The position numbers and the translations under genes were made by a program. From the NCBI RefSeq assembly GCF_049195245.1, contig NZ_JBMIRR010000023.1, forward strand, positions 246,948-310,947: 64,000 bases of DNA, in the 5' to 3' direction. The notes below the pieces were generated by a model. It did not search any database. It saw only the letters and a program-made list of their open reading frames with translations, and was not told the DNA's origin. Below are positions 26,917 through 36,363 of this stretch, piece by piece (the stretch's first letter is position 1; every line of letters starts with the position of its first letter). This DNA comes from Arenimonas sp049195245 (lineage in GTDB: Bacteria > Pseudomonadota > Gammaproteobacteria > Xanthomonadales > Xanthomonadaceae).

Positions 26917-28383
26917 ATGCCCCTGCATGAGCTGCTGCAGGGCCAGCCCGCGCTGCCGCCGGGATTCGACCCCGTGGTGGCCGGCCTGAGCGCCGACAGC
27001 CGCGCCGTGCGCGCCGGCGATGCCTTCGTGGCGCTGGCCGGCGCCAGCACGCACGGGCTGCGCCACAGCGGCCAGGCCGAAGCGGCCGGCGCCAGCGCCA
27101 TCCTGTTCGAGCCGCCTGCGCCGCAAGACCAGCCGCTGTCCGCGCGCGCGGTGGCGGTGCCCTCGCTGCGCGAGCGCCAGGGTGAACTGGCCGACCGCTT
27201 CTACCAGTCGCCGTCGCAGGCACTGGCCGTGCTCGGCGTCACCGGCACCAACGGCAAGACCTCCACGGTGCAGCTGATCGCCCAGGCCCTGAGCCTGCGC
27301 GGTCAGCGTGCCGGCACGATCGGCACCCTGGGCGCGGGACTCTACGGCCAGCTGCAGGCCGGCGAGCGCACCACGCCCGACGTCATCAGCGTGCACCGCC
27401 TGCTGGCGGACATGCGCGATGCCGGTGCCAGCCACGTGGCGATGGAAGTGTCCTCGCATGCGCTGGAACTGGGCCGGGTGGATGCGGTGCGCTTCCGCGT
27501 CGCGGTGTTCACCAACCTCACCCGCGACCACCTGGATTTCCACGGCAGCATGGAGGCCTATGGCCAGGCCAAGGCCCGGCTGTTTTCCTGGCCCGGCCTG
27601 GAAACGGCCGTGGTCAATCTGGACGATGCCTTCGGCCGCGCGCTGCACGATGCCTTGCCGCTCGGCACGCAGCGCGTCAGCCTCAGCTCGCGCGGCCAGA
27701 CCGCGGCGACGCTGCGCGCCGAATACATCACGCTGGCTCCCGAAGGCCTGCGCTTCGAACTGGTCGAGGCCGATCACCGGCACGAGATCACATCGCCGCT
27801 GCTGGGCCGCTTCAACGTGGACAACCTGCTGGCGGTCGCCGGTGCACTGCGCGCCCTGGGCTGGACCCTGGCCGAAGTGGCCGCGATGCTGCCGCGCCTG
27901 TCGCCGGTAGACGGCCGCATGAGCCGCGTCGGTGGCCGCGACGGCCAGCCGCTGGTGGTCGTGGACTATGCCCATACGCCCGACGCGCTGCAGCAGGCGC
28001 TGGCCAGCCTGCGCGAACACACGCCCGGCCGCCTGACCTGCGTGTTCGGCTGCGGCGGCGAGCGTGACGCCGGCAAGCGCCCGCAGATGGCCGTGATTGC
28101 CCAGGTCGGCGCAGACCGCGTGATCGTCACCGACGACAATCCGCGCGGCGAAGACGGCGATGCCATCGTCGCCGGCATCCTGGCCGGCTTCACCCGCCGC
28201 GACAGCGTACAGGTGCAGCGCGACCGCGCCCTGGCGATCGCGCAGGCCGTGCGCGAGGCCGGGCCGGGCGACGTGGTGCTGGTGGCGGGCAAGGGCCACG
28301 AGCCCTACCAGGAAGTACAGGGCGTGCGGCATGCATTCGACGACCTGCAGGTGGCGCTGCAGTGCCTGGAGGCACGCGCATGA
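26917..28383 (+). CDS. murE: UDP-MurNAc-L-Ala-D-Glu:meso-diaminopimelate ligase
   Basis: This 488-residue Mur ligase has an N-terminal UDP-binding domain (SADSRAVRAGDAFVALAG), ATP motif GTNGKT (110-115), the central HALELGRVDAVRF and NLTRDHLDFHG motifs, and the C-terminal specificity motif D407-NPR. DNPR marks meso-diaminopimelate as the amino acid added. I use the ATG at 26917; a TTG overlapping the ftsI stop (26905) would add four residues. It overlaps murF by 4 bp. Family length is about 490. Confidence 0.97.
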   Translation: MPLHELLQGQPALPPGFDPVVAGLSADSRAVRAGDAFVALAGASTHGLRHSGQAEAAGASAILFEPPAPQDQPLSARAVAVPSLRERQGELADRFYQSPSQALAVLGVTGTNGKTSTVQLIAQALSLRGQRAGTIGTLGAGLYGQLQAGERTTPDVISVHRLLADMRDAGASHVAMEVSSHALELGRVDAVRFRVAVFTNLTRDHLDFHGSMEAYGQAKARLFSWPGLETAVVNLDDAFGRALHDALPLGTQRVSLSSRGQTAATLRAEYITLAPEGLRFELVEADHRHEITSPLLGRFNVDNLLAVAGALRALGWTLAEVAAMLPRLSPVDGRMSRVGGRDGQPLVVVDYAHTPDALQQALASLREHTPGRLTCVFGCGGERDAGKRPQMAVIAQVGADRVIVTDDNPRGEDGDAIVAGILAGFTRRDSVQVQRDRALAIAQAVREAGPGDVVLVAGKGHEPYQEVQGVRHAFDDLQVALQCLEARA

Positions 28384-29762
28384 GGCCGGTCGCGCTGTCG
28401 CAGGTGGCGCGCTGGGTCGAGGGCCGGCACCTGGGTGCCGATGTCGCCATCACCAGCGTCGGCACCGATACCCGCACCCTGGCGCCCGGCGGCCTGTTCG
28501 TTGCCCTGCGCGGCGAAAACCACGACGGCCATGACCACGCGGCGCAGGCGCTGGAGCGCGGCGCGGTGGCGCTGCTGGTGCACCGCGAGGTGGATGTGGC
28601 GCTGCCGCAGGTGCTGTGCCCGGACACCCAGGACGCGCTGGGCGAACTCGCCGCCGGCGTGCAGCAGGGTCGCCCCGCGGTCGTGGTGGCGCTGACCGGC
28701 AGCAACGGCAAGACCTCGGTCAAGACCCTGGTGCTGGGCATGCTGCAGCGCGCTGGCAAGGCCTACGCCAATCCGGGCAACTTCAACAACGAGATCGGAC
28801 TTCCGCTGGCGGTGCTGGCCGCGCCGGAAGACGCACGGTTCGCCGTCTACGAGATGGGCGCCGGCCAGCCCGGCGACATCGCCTACCTGGCTTCGATCGC
28901 GCCGCCGAACGTGGCCCTGGTCAACAACATCATGCCCGCGCACATGGAGCGCATGGGCAGCCTGCTGGGCATCGCAGAGACCAAGGGCGCGATCTACGAA
29001 GCGCTGCCCGATGACGGTGTGGCGGTGGTGAACGCCGACGACGCCTTCGCCCCGTGGTTCATGCAGCGCATCGGCGCGCGCCGCTGCCTGCGCTTCGGCA
29101 TCGAGAACGACGCCCAGGTGCGGGCCAGTGCGATCGTCCCGGGCGCCGACGGCTCGCGCTTCCGCCTGCACACGCCGGCCGGTTCCGCCGACGTGGCGCT
29201 GGCGCTGCCGGGCCGGCACAACGTGATGAATGCCCTGGCCGCCACCGCGCTGGCGCTGGGCGCGGGCGCCTCGCTGGAAGACGTGCTGGGTGGACTGCAG
29301 CACGCCCAGCCGGTGCCGGGCCGCCAGGTGCCGCATGTGCTGCGCAACGGCGTGGTGCTGGTGGACGACAGCTACAACGCCAACCCCGGCTCGGTGTCGG
29401 CGGCGATCGCCGCCCTGGTGCAGTCCGGCGGTCCGGCCTGGCTCGTGCTGGGCGACATGAAGGAACTGGGCGAGGGCGCCGAGGCGCTGCACGCCGGCAT
29501 CGGCGAGCAGGCCAGGCGCGCCGGCATCGCGCAGCTGTGGACCGTGGGCGCGCTGAGTGCCGCCGCCAGCCGCGCCTTCGGCGACGGCGCACGCCACTTC
29601 GGCGACCAGGCCGCGCTGGTCGCGGCGCTGTCGCCGGCGCTGCAGTCGGCTCCGGCCGGGCTGCGCTGCGTGGTGAAAGGTTCGCGCTCCAGCGCGATGG
29701 ACAAGGTGCTGGCCGCGCTGCTGGCCGCCGACCGGCAGGGAGACGCCGACCATGCTGCTTGA
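28380..29762 (+). CDS. murF: UDP-MurNAc-tripeptide:D-Ala-D-Ala ligase
   Basis: This 460-residue Mur ligase adds the D-Ala-D-Ala dipeptide to the nucleotide tripeptide. It has TDTRTLAPGGLFVALRG in domain 1, ATP motif VALTGSNGKTSVKTL, FNNEIGLPLAVL, and NIMPAHMERMGS in the central domain. The C-terminal domain has VLVDDSYNANPGSV. It begins within the murE stop (ATGA) and its last 11 bp overlap mraY. Confidence 0.97.
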   Translation: MRPVALSQVARWVEGRHLGADVAITSVGTDTRTLAPGGLFVALRGENHDGHDHAAQALERGAVALLVHREVDVALPQVLCPDTQDALGELAAGVQQGRPAVVVALTGSNGKTSVKTLVLGMLQRAGKAYANPGNFNNEIGLPLAVLAAPEDARFAVYEMGAGQPGDIAYLASIAPPNVALVNNIMPAHMERMGSLLGIAETKGAIYEALPDDGVAVVNADDAFAPWFMQRIGARRCLRFGIENDAQVRASAIVPGADGSRFRLHTPAGSADVALALPGRHNVMNALAATALALGAGASLEDVLGGLQHAQPVPGRQVPHVLRNGVVLVDDSYNANPGSVSAAIAALVQSGGPAWLVLGDMKELGEGAEALHAGIGEQARRAGIAQLWTVGALSAAASRAFGDGARHFGDQAALVAALSPALQSAPAGLRCVVKGSRSSAMDKVLAALLAADRQGDADHAA

Positions 29763-30834
29763 ACTGGCCCGCTGGCTGAACGAACTGGGCCTGATGCCCG
29801 CGCTGTTCGGCTACATCACCTTCCGCGCCATCCTCGGCGCGCTGACCGCGCTGCTGCTGTCGCTGTGGCTGGGCCCCTACGTCATCGCGCGCCTGGCGCG
29901 GCTCAAGGGCGGCCAGCCGATCCGTACCGATGGCCCGCAGTCGCACTTCTCCAAGGCCGGCACGCCGACCATGGGCGGCACCCTGATCCTGCTGACGATC
30001 ACGCTGTCCACCCTGCTTTGGGCCGACCTGCGCAACCGCTACGTGTGGGTGCTGCTGGTGGTGCTGATCGCCTTCGGCGCCATCGGCTGGCTGGACGACT
30101 GGATCAAGATCGTGCGGCGCGACCCCAATGGCCTCAAGTCGCGGCACAAGTACGCGCTGCAGTCGCTGTTCGGCCTGTGCGCGGCGCTGTTCCTCTTCCA
30201 CACGGCCGATACGCCGGCCGCGACCACGCTGTACCTGCCGCTGCTTAAGGACTTCGCGATCCCGCTGGGCATCGGCTTCGTGGTGATGGCCTATTTCTGG
30301 ATCGTCGGTTTTTCCAATGCCGTCAACCTCACCGACGGCCTGGACGGCCTGGCGATCATGCCCACCGTGCTGGTGGCGGCGGCGCTGGGCATCTTCGCCT
30401 ACGCCTCGGGCAATGCCGTGTTCTCGCAGTACCTGCAGATCCCGGCGATTCCGGGTGCGGGCGAGATCACCATCTTCTGCGCCGCCATTGCCGGCGCGGG
30501 CCTGGGCTTCCTGTGGTTCAACACCTACCCGGCGATGGTGTTCATGGGCGATATCGGCGCACTGGCCTTGGGCGCCGCGCTGGGCACCATCGCGGTGATC
30601 GTGCGGCAGGAGGCTATCCTGGTGGTGATGGGTGGCATCTTCGTGATTGAAACGCTCTCGGTGATGATCCAGGTCGCCAGCTTCAAGCTCACCGGCCGCC
30701 GCGTGTTCCGCATGGCGCCGATCCACCACCACTTCGAGCTCAAGGGCTGGCCGGAGCCGCGCGTGATCGTGCGCTTCTGGATCATCTCGGTGATGCTCGT
30801 GCTGGTCGGCCTCGCTACCCTGAAGGTGCGCTGA
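29752..30834 (+). CDS. mraY: phospho-N-acetylmuramoyl-pentapeptide-transferase
   Basis: This 360-residue polytopic enzyme with about ten membrane helices makes lipid I from UDP-MurNAc-pentapeptide and undecaprenyl phosphate. Signatures are SHFSKAGTPTMGG, the cytoplasmic loop with WLDDWIKI, NAVNLTDGLDGLA (catalytic aspartates) and the C-terminal RMAPIHHHFELKGWPE. It overlaps murF by 11 bp. In most gammaproteobacteria murD follows here, but ftsW starts 1 bp after the mraY stop and murD is absent. Confidence 0.98.
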   Translation: MLLELARWLNELGLMPALFGYITFRAILGALTALLLSLWLGPYVIARLARLKGGQPIRTDGPQSHFSKAGTPTMGGTLILLTITLSTLLWADLRNRYVWVLLVVLIAFGAIGWLDDWIKIVRRDPNGLKSRHKYALQSLFGLCAALFLFHTADTPAATTLYLPLLKDFAIPLGIGFVVMAYFWIVGFSNAVNLTDGLDGLAIMPTVLVAAALGIFAYASGNAVFSQYLQIPAIPGAGEITIFCAAIAGAGLGFLWFNTYPAMVFMGDIGALALGAALGTIAVIVRQEAILVVMGGIFVIETLSVMIQVASFKLTGRRVFRMAPIHHHFELKGWPEPRVIVRFWIISVMLVLVGLATLKVR

Positions 30835-30835
30835 G

Positions 30836-32152
30836 ATGGCCTTCGACGACCGCAGCCGGCAGGCCACCAAGCTCGACGAGATCAGCGGGCGCTTCGACCC
30901 GGTGCTGCTGGCCATCAGCCTGGCGCTGGTGGGTCTGGGCGTGGTGATGGTCGCGTCCAGCTCGATCGCGATCGCCGAGGGCCTGGATGTCGGCCCGTTC
31001 TACTTCCTGACCAAGCACCTGATGTTCCTGGCGGTGGGCGCGGCACTGGCCTGGGCCCTGATGCAGGTCGAGCTCAAGACCGTCGAGAAGCACAGCCACC
31101 TGCTGCTGGCGATGTGTTTCGTGATGCTGGCCCTGGTGTTCCTGCCGGGCATCGGCCACACCGTCAACGGCGCCAAGCGCTGGATCAACCTGGGCGTGTC
31201 CAACTTCCAGGTGGTCGAAGCGGTGAAGCTGATGCTGATCATCTGGCTGGCCAGCTACCTGGTGCGGTACCGCGACGAGATCGCGGTGCGCTGGATGGCG
31301 CTGATCAAGCCGCTGGGCGTGGCCGGCGGCATCGTCGCGATCCTGCTGGTGCAGCCCGACTTCGGTTCGGCGGCGCTCATCCTGGCGGTCACCGGCGGCA
31401 TGGTGTTCCTGGGCGGGGCCCGCATCCAGCACCTGGCGGTGATGGCCGCGCTGGCCTTCCCGGCGCTGGCGGCGATCGCGGTGGCCGCGCCCTATCGCGT
31501 GGCGCGCCTGAAGTCCTTCCTCGATCCCTGGGCCGATCCCTTCGACGACGGCTTCCAGCTGACCCAGGCGCTGATCGCGATCGGCCGCGGCGAGTGGTTC
31601 GGCGTGGGCCTGGGCGGCAGCGTGCAGAAGCTGTTCTACCTGCCCGAGGCGCACACCGACTTCATCTTCTCGGTCACCGCCGAGGAGCTGGGCTTCGCCG
31701 GCTCGATGCTGATCATCAGCCTGTTTGCCGCCTTCACCTGGCGCGCCTTCAACATCGGCCGCCGCGCCATCGACATGCGCCGCCACTTCGCCGGCTTCTG
31801 CGCCTTCGGCGTCGGCCTGTGGGTCAGCCTGCAGTCCTTCGTTTCCATCGGCGTGAACCTGGGCCTGCTGCCGACCAAGGGCCTGACCCTGCCGCTGATT
31901 TCCTCCGGCGGCTCGAGCGTGCTGATGACCTGCGTGGCGATCGGCCTGCTGCTGCGCGTGAGCTACGAGCTCGACCGCGCCGAGCGCCAGGTCGCGCGCC
32001 TGCGCGGTGATGCCGGTCCGGCCGGCGATGCGGGCGAGGGCGGGCTGGACATGCCGACGCCGCCACAGTCTCCCGCTGCACTGGCGCCGGCCGCGACCGG
32101 TCCACGCGGTTCGCGCGCGCGCATCGAACCCAAGATCGGAGCGCTGGCATGA
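30836..32152 (+). CDS. ftsW: septal peptidoglycan glycosyltransferase FtsW
   Basis: This 438-residue SEDS protein has about ten membrane helices and polymerises lipid II at the septum with FtsI. Family motifs are GLGVVMVASSS, AKRWINLGVSNFQ, VQPDFGSAALI, RVARLKSFLDPWADP, the HTDFIFSVTAEELG region and TKGLTLPLISSGGSSVL. The last about 60 residues (after residue 380) form a proline- and alanine-rich cytoplasmic tail. It occupies the place directly after mraY where murD is usually found, and overlaps murG by 4 bp. Confidence 0.97.
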   Translation: MAFDDRSRQATKLDEISGRFDPVLLAISLALVGLGVVMVASSSIAIAEGLDVGPFYFLTKHLMFLAVGAALAWALMQVELKTVEKHSHLLLAMCFVMLALVFLPGIGHTVNGAKRWINLGVSNFQVVEAVKLMLIIWLASYLVRYRDEIAVRWMALIKPLGVAGGIVAILLVQPDFGSAALILAVTGGMVFLGGARIQHLAVMAALAFPALAAIAVAAPYRVARLKSFLDPWADPFDDGFQLTQALIAIGRGEWFGVGLGGSVQKLFYLPEAHTDFIFSVTAEELGFAGSMLIISLFAAFTWRAFNIGRRAIDMRRHFAGFCAFGVGLWVSLQSFVSIGVNLGLLPTKGLTLPLISSGGSSVLMTCVAIGLLLRVSYELDRAERQVARLRGDAGPAGDAGEGGLDMPTPPQSPAALAPAATGPRGSRARIEPKIGALA

Positions 32153-33225
32153 GCGCGCCCGTGCTGATCCTGGCCGGCGGCACCGGTGGCCACATCTTCC
32201 CCGGCCTGGCGGTGGCGCATGCCCTGCGCGCGCGGGACGTGCCGGTGGTGTGGCTGGGCTCGGCCGGTGGCATGGAAACCCGGCTGGTGCCGCAGGACGG
32301 CATCGCGATGGAAACCATCCGCGTCGGTGGATTGCGCGGCAAGGGCCTCGCCACCCTGGTCAAGGCGCCGTTCAACCTGCTGCGCTCGCTGTGGCAGGCA
32401 ATGTCGGTGCTGCGCCGCCTGCGTCCGCGCGCCGTGCTGAGTTTCGGCGGTTACGCCGCCGGCCCCGGCGGCCTCGGCGCCTGGCTGCTGGGTCGCCCTC
32501 TGCTGGTGCACGAGCAGAACCGGGCGCCCGGCCTGACCAATCGCGTGCTGGCGCGCATGTCGCGCCGCGTGCTGTGCGGTTTCCCCGATGCCTTCCCGGG
32601 CCGCGCCACCGAACACGTGGGCAACCCGGTGCGTGCCGCAATCGCCGCCCTGCCCCTGCCCGCCGAGCGCTTCGCGCAGCGCGACGCGACCGTGCGCCTG
32701 CTCGTGCTGGGCGGCAGCCAGGGTGCGCGGTCGCTCAACGGCGCCGTGCCGGCCGTGCTCTCGCGCCTCGACGCCGGACTGCGCCCGCAGGTGCGGCACC
32801 AGTGCGGCGAGCGCCACGCCGACCGCGCGCGCCAGGCCTATGCCGACGCCGGCGTGCAGGCCAGCGTCGAACCCTTCATCGCCGACATGGCGCAGGCCTA
32901 CGGCTGGGCCGACCTGGTGGTGTGCCGCGCCGGTGCCCTGACCCTGGCCGAACTCTGCGCCGCCGGCGTGGGCTCGGTGTTGGTCCCGTTCCCGCAGGCG
33001 GTGGACGACCACCAGACCCGCAACGCCGAATACCTCGTCGAGCGCGGCGCCGCCGGCCTGGTGCCGGAGGGCGACGGCTTCGCGGAGCGCATGCAGGCCG
33101 CGCTGGTGCCGATGCTCGCTGATGCGGCGATCCGTCTGCGCATGGCGCAGGCCGCGCGCGCGGCCTCGCTGCCCGATGCGGCCGACCGCGTTGCCGCGAT
33201 CGTGATCCAGGAGGCCCGCGCATGA
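32149..33225 (+). CDS. murG: lipid II synthase MurG (UDP-GlcNAc:lipid I transferase)
   Basis: This 358-residue GT28 enzyme with a GT-B fold shows N-terminal glycine loop LILAGGTGGHIFPGLAVA, second loop VLSFGGYAAGPGG, and VHEQNRAPGLTNRVL. The C-terminal donor domain has VLGGSQGARSLNGAVP and VVCRAGALTLAELCAAG with FPQAVDDHQTRNAEYLV. It attaches GlcNAc to lipid I at the inner membrane face. It overlaps ftsW and murC by 4 bp each. Confidence 0.97.
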   Translation: MSAPVLILAGGTGGHIFPGLAVAHALRARDVPVVWLGSAGGMETRLVPQDGIAMETIRVGGLRGKGLATLVKAPFNLLRSLWQAMSVLRRLRPRAVLSFGGYAAGPGGLGAWLLGRPLLVHEQNRAPGLTNRVLARMSRRVLCGFPDAFPGRATEHVGNPVRAAIAALPLPAERFAQRDATVRLLVLGGSQGARSLNGAVPAVLSRLDAGLRPQVRHQCGERHADRARQAYADAGVQASVEPFIADMAQAYGWADLVVCRAGALTLAELCAAGVGSVLVPFPQAVDDHQTRNAEYLVERGAAGLVPEGDGFAERMQAALVPMLADAAIRLRMAQAARAASLPDAADRVAAIVIQEARA

Positions 33226-34658
33226 TCCGCCGTCGACTCCAGGAAGCCGGCGACCTCGCACGCGCCTTCCCGCGCGTGCATTTCATCGGCATCGGCGGCG
33301 TCGGCATGAGCGGCATCGCCGAAGTGCTGGTGACCCTGGGCTACCAGGTGTCGGGCTCGGACCAGGCCGATTCGGCGGCCACCCGCCGGCTGGTCGCGAT
33401 GGGTGCCGCGGTGCACCGTGGCCATGCCGCGGCCCACATTGCCGGCGCCGACGTGGTGGTGGTGTCCAGCGCGATCCGCGCCGACAACCCCGAGCTGGCC
33501 GCGGCGCGCGAACAGCGCATCCCGGTGGTTCCGCGCGCCGAAATGCTGGCCGAGCTGATGCGCTTCAAGCGCGGCATCGCCATCGCCGGCACGCACGGCA
33601 AGACCACCACCACCTCGCTGGTGGCCAGCGTGCTGAGCGAGGGCGGGCTGGACCCGACCTTCGTGATCGGCGGCCAGCTGCTGTCGGCCGGCGCCAACGC
33701 GCGCCTGGGCGGCGGCCAGTGGCTGGTGGCCGAGGCCGACGAGAGCGACGGCAGCTTCCTGCGCCTGAACCCGCTGGTGGCGGTAGTGACCAACATCGAC
33801 GCCGACCACCTGGAGAACTACGGCGGCGACTTCGAGCGGGTCAAGGCCGCATTCAACGAATTCCTGCACCGGCTGCCGTTCTACGGCCTGGCCGTGCTGT
33901 GCGTGGACGATGCCGAAGTGGCTGCGCTGGCCGCCGACATGCCGCGCCACATCGTCAGCTACGGCATCGATGCCCCGGCAGACGTGTTTGCCCGCGACGT
34001 GCGCCAGGAAGGTGCCTGCATGCGCTTCACCCTGCACCTGCCCGAGGCCGAGCCGCAGGACGTGACCCTGAACCTGCCGGGTCGGCACAACGTGCTCAAC
34101 GCGCTGGCCGCGGCTGCCATCGGCTGGCAGCTGGGCGTGACGCCGGCCGAGATCGCGGCGGCGCTGCACAAGTTCCAGGGCATCGGCCGCCGCTTCAACC
34201 TCAAGGGTGAACTCGACTTCGGCCGCGGCAAGGTGCTGCTGGTGGACGACTACGGACACCACCCCAAGGAGCTGGAAGCCGTGTTCGCGGCGGCCCGCGG
34301 CGGCTGGCCCGAGCGCCGCCTGGTGGTGGCGTTCCAGCCGCACCGCTACAGCCGCACGCGCGACCTGTTCGATGATTTTTCCGCCGTGCTCTCGAGCGCC
34401 GATGCCGTGGTGCTGACCGAGGTCTACCCGGCCGGCGAAGCGCCGATCACGGGTGCCGACGCCAAGTCGCTGGCGCGCGCCATCCGCGCGCGCGGCCGCA
34501 TCGATCCGGTGGTGGCCGGCAGCGCCCGCGACCTGCCCGCGGTCTTGTCCGACCTGCTCGCCGACGGCGACCTGCTGCTGATGATGGGCGCGGGCGACAT
34601 CGGCTACGTCGCCGCCGACCTCGCGACCCACGGCTTCCACGGAGACTCGCCGGCATGA
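33222..34658 (+). CDS. murC: UDP-N-acetylmuramate:L-alanine ligase
   Basis: This 478-residue Mur ligase catalyses the first amino-acid addition. The N-terminal Rossmann part is FIGIGGVGMSGIAEVL, the ATP motif is AIAGTHGKTTTTSLV, the central motif is AEADESDGSFL with NIDADHLENYGG, and the C-terminal part has LVDDYGHHPKELEAV. All are diagnostic for MurC. It starts within the murG stop and overlaps ddl by 4 bp. Family length is about 480. Confidence 0.97.
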   Translation: MIRRRLQEAGDLARAFPRVHFIGIGGVGMSGIAEVLVTLGYQVSGSDQADSAATRRLVAMGAAVHRGHAAAHIAGADVVVVSSAIRADNPELAAAREQRIPVVPRAEMLAELMRFKRGIAIAGTHGKTTTTSLVASVLSEGGLDPTFVIGGQLLSAGANARLGGGQWLVAEADESDGSFLRLNPLVAVVTNIDADHLENYGGDFERVKAAFNEFLHRLPFYGLAVLCVDDAEVAALAADMPRHIVSYGIDAPADVFARDVRQEGACMRFTLHLPEAEPQDVTLNLPGRHNVLNALAAAAIGWQLGVTPAEIAAALHKFQGIGRRFNLKGELDFGRGKVLLVDDYGHHPKELEAVFAAARGGWPERRLVVAFQPHRYSRTRDLFDDFSAVLSSADAVVLTEVYPAGEAPITGADAKSLARAIRARGRIDPVVAGSARDLPAVLSDLLADGDLLLMMGAGDIGYVAADLATHGFHGDSPA

Positions 34659-35620
34659 CGCCGATCGCCCCGCCGCGCATCACCGATCCCGCCCGCTTTG
34701 GCCGCGTCGCCGTGCTGATGGGCGGCACCAGCGCCGAGCGCGAGGTGTCCCTGGATTCCGGCCGCAACGTGCTGGAGGCGCTGCGTGCGCGCGGCATCGA
34801 CGCGCAGGCGGTGGACGGCATACCGGCCCTGCTCGGGGCGCTGCTGGACAAGCGCTTCGACCGCGTGTTCAACATCCTGCACGGCAACAAGGGCGGTGGT
34901 GAGGACGGCGTGCTGCAGGGCCTGCTCGAGGCGCTGGGCGTGCCCTACACCGGCTCGGGCGTGCTGGGATCGGCGCTGGGCATGGACAAGATCCGCACCA
35001 AGCAGGTGTGGCTGTCGAGCGGCCTGCCGACGCCGCGCTACGTGCGCCTGGCGCCGGGTTCGGACGTGCATGCGGCCGCGCGCGAGCTGGGCCTGCCGGT
35101 GATCGTGAAGCCGTCGTGCGAGGGCTCCAGCGTCGGCGTGTCGCGGGTGTTCGACGATGCCGGCCTCGACGCGGCCGTGAGCCTGGCCGCGCGGTATCCC
35201 GGCGAACTGCTGATGGAGCAGCTGGTGGTCGGCGGCGAGTACACCGTGGGCATCCTCGACGGCGTGGCGCTGCCGAGCATCCGCATCGTGCCGGCCGGCG
35301 AGTACTACGACTACCACGCCAAGTACCAGGCCGAGGACACGCAGTACCTGTGTCCCGGCCTGGACGATGCCGAGGCCGAGCGCGAGATGCAGGCGCAGGC
35401 GCTGGCCGCTTTCCATGCCGCCGGCTGCACCGGCTGGGGCCGGGTTGACGTGATGCGCGACCGCGAGGGCCGCAACTTCCTGCTCGAGGTCAACACCGCG
35501 CCGGGCATGACCAGCCACTCGCTGGTGCCCAAGGCCGCGGGCCAGGTCGGCATCGGCTTCGAGGAGCTGTGCTGGCGCGTGCTCGAGACCAGCCTGCCGC
35601 AGGAGACCGGTCCGGCATGA
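34655..35620 (+). CDS. ddl: D-alanine:D-alanine ligase
   Basis: This 321-residue ATP-grasp enzyme has the N-terminal motif VLMGGTSAEREVSLDSG and HGNKGGGEDGVLQGLLE. Substrate-binding residues follow in YTGSGVLGSALGMDK, the nucleotide region in VIVKPSCEGSSVGVSRV, and metal ligands in FLLEVNTAPGMTSHSLVPKAA. It is the DdlB type found inside dcw clusters. It overlaps murC and ftsQ by 4 bp each. Confidence 0.97.
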   Translation: MTPIAPPRITDPARFGRVAVLMGGTSAEREVSLDSGRNVLEALRARGIDAQAVDGIPALLGALLDKRFDRVFNILHGNKGGGEDGVLQGLLEALGVPYTGSGVLGSALGMDKIRTKQVWLSSGLPTPRYVRLAPGSDVHAAARELGLPVIVKPSCEGSSVGVSRVFDDAGLDAAVSLAARYPGELLMEQLVVGGEYTVGILDGVALPSIRIVPAGEYYDYHAKYQAEDTQYLCPGLDDAEAEREMQAQALAAFHAAGCTGWGRVDVMRDREGRNFLLEVNTAPGMTSHSLVPKAAGQVGIGFEELCWRVLETSLPQETGPA

Positions 35621-36363
35621 ACGCCCTGCTGCGCATCCTGGCCTGGACCCTCGCCATCGTGCTGGTGGCGCTGCCGGTCGTGGCGGTGCTCAACGGCTGG
35701 ATCGCCGGTGAGCGCTGGCCCATGCGACGCCTGGCCGTCACCGGCGCCTTCCACCAGGTGGACGAGGCGGCGGTGCGCGAAGCGGTGCTGCCGATGGTGC
35801 AGCGGGGCTTCTTCGCCGTGGACCTGGACCAGGTGCGCGGCGCCGTCGCAGGCCTGCCCTGGGTGGAGAAGGTGGAAGTGCGCAAGCGCTGGCCGGACCG
35901 CCTGGAAGTCAGCCTGACCGAGCACCGTCCGGTTGCCCGCTGGGGCGAGGACCGCATGCTGTCCGAGGACGGCAAGCTGTTCGCCGCGCCCGAGGGTGCC
36001 GGCGCCGGCCTGCCGCGCTTCGAGGGCCCGGATGCGCGCGCCAGTGAGCTGATGTCCTTCCACAGCGCGGCGCGCCCGCTCTTCCTCACCGTGGGCCTGA
36101 AGATCGAAAGCGTGCAGCTCAGCGCACGCGGCAGCTGGAGCCTGCTGCTCGACGACGGCACCCAGGTCGAGGCCGGCCGCGGCGACCCGCAGGCACGCCT
36201 GGCGCGTTTCGCGCGCATGTTGCCGCAGCTGCGCGCGCAGGACCCGCGCGTGCTCGAGCGCGCCGACCTGCGCTACACCAACGGCTTCACGCTCGTGTGG
36301 AAGGACGCGCCGCCGGCGCCGCCCGCCACTCCCCCCGCATCCGCATCGCAGGCCAACACATGA
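35617..36363 (+). CDS. ftsQ: cell division protein FtsQ
   Basis: This 248-residue bitopic protein has a cytoplasmic N-terminus, one membrane helix (residues 5-28), a POTRA domain (MRRLAVTGAFHQVDEAAVREAV and LPWVEKVEVRKRWPDRLEV) and a beta domain (ARWGEDRMLSEDGKLF). It scaffolds FtsL and FtsB at the septum. The ATG at 35617 overlaps the ddl stop. The tail PPAPPATPPASASQ is proline-rich. It overlaps ftsA by 4 bp. Confidence 0.95.
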   Translation: MNALLRILAWTLAIVLVALPVVAVLNGWIAGERWPMRRLAVTGAFHQVDEAAVREAVLPMVQRGFFAVDLDQVRGAVAGLPWVEKVEVRKRWPDRLEVSLTEHRPVARWGEDRMLSEDGKLFAAPEGAGAGLPRFEGPDARASELMSFHSAARPLFLTVGLKIESVQLSARGSWSLLLDDGTQVEAGRGDPQARLARFARMLPQLRAQDPRVLERADLRYTNGFTLVWKDAPPAPPATPPASASQANT

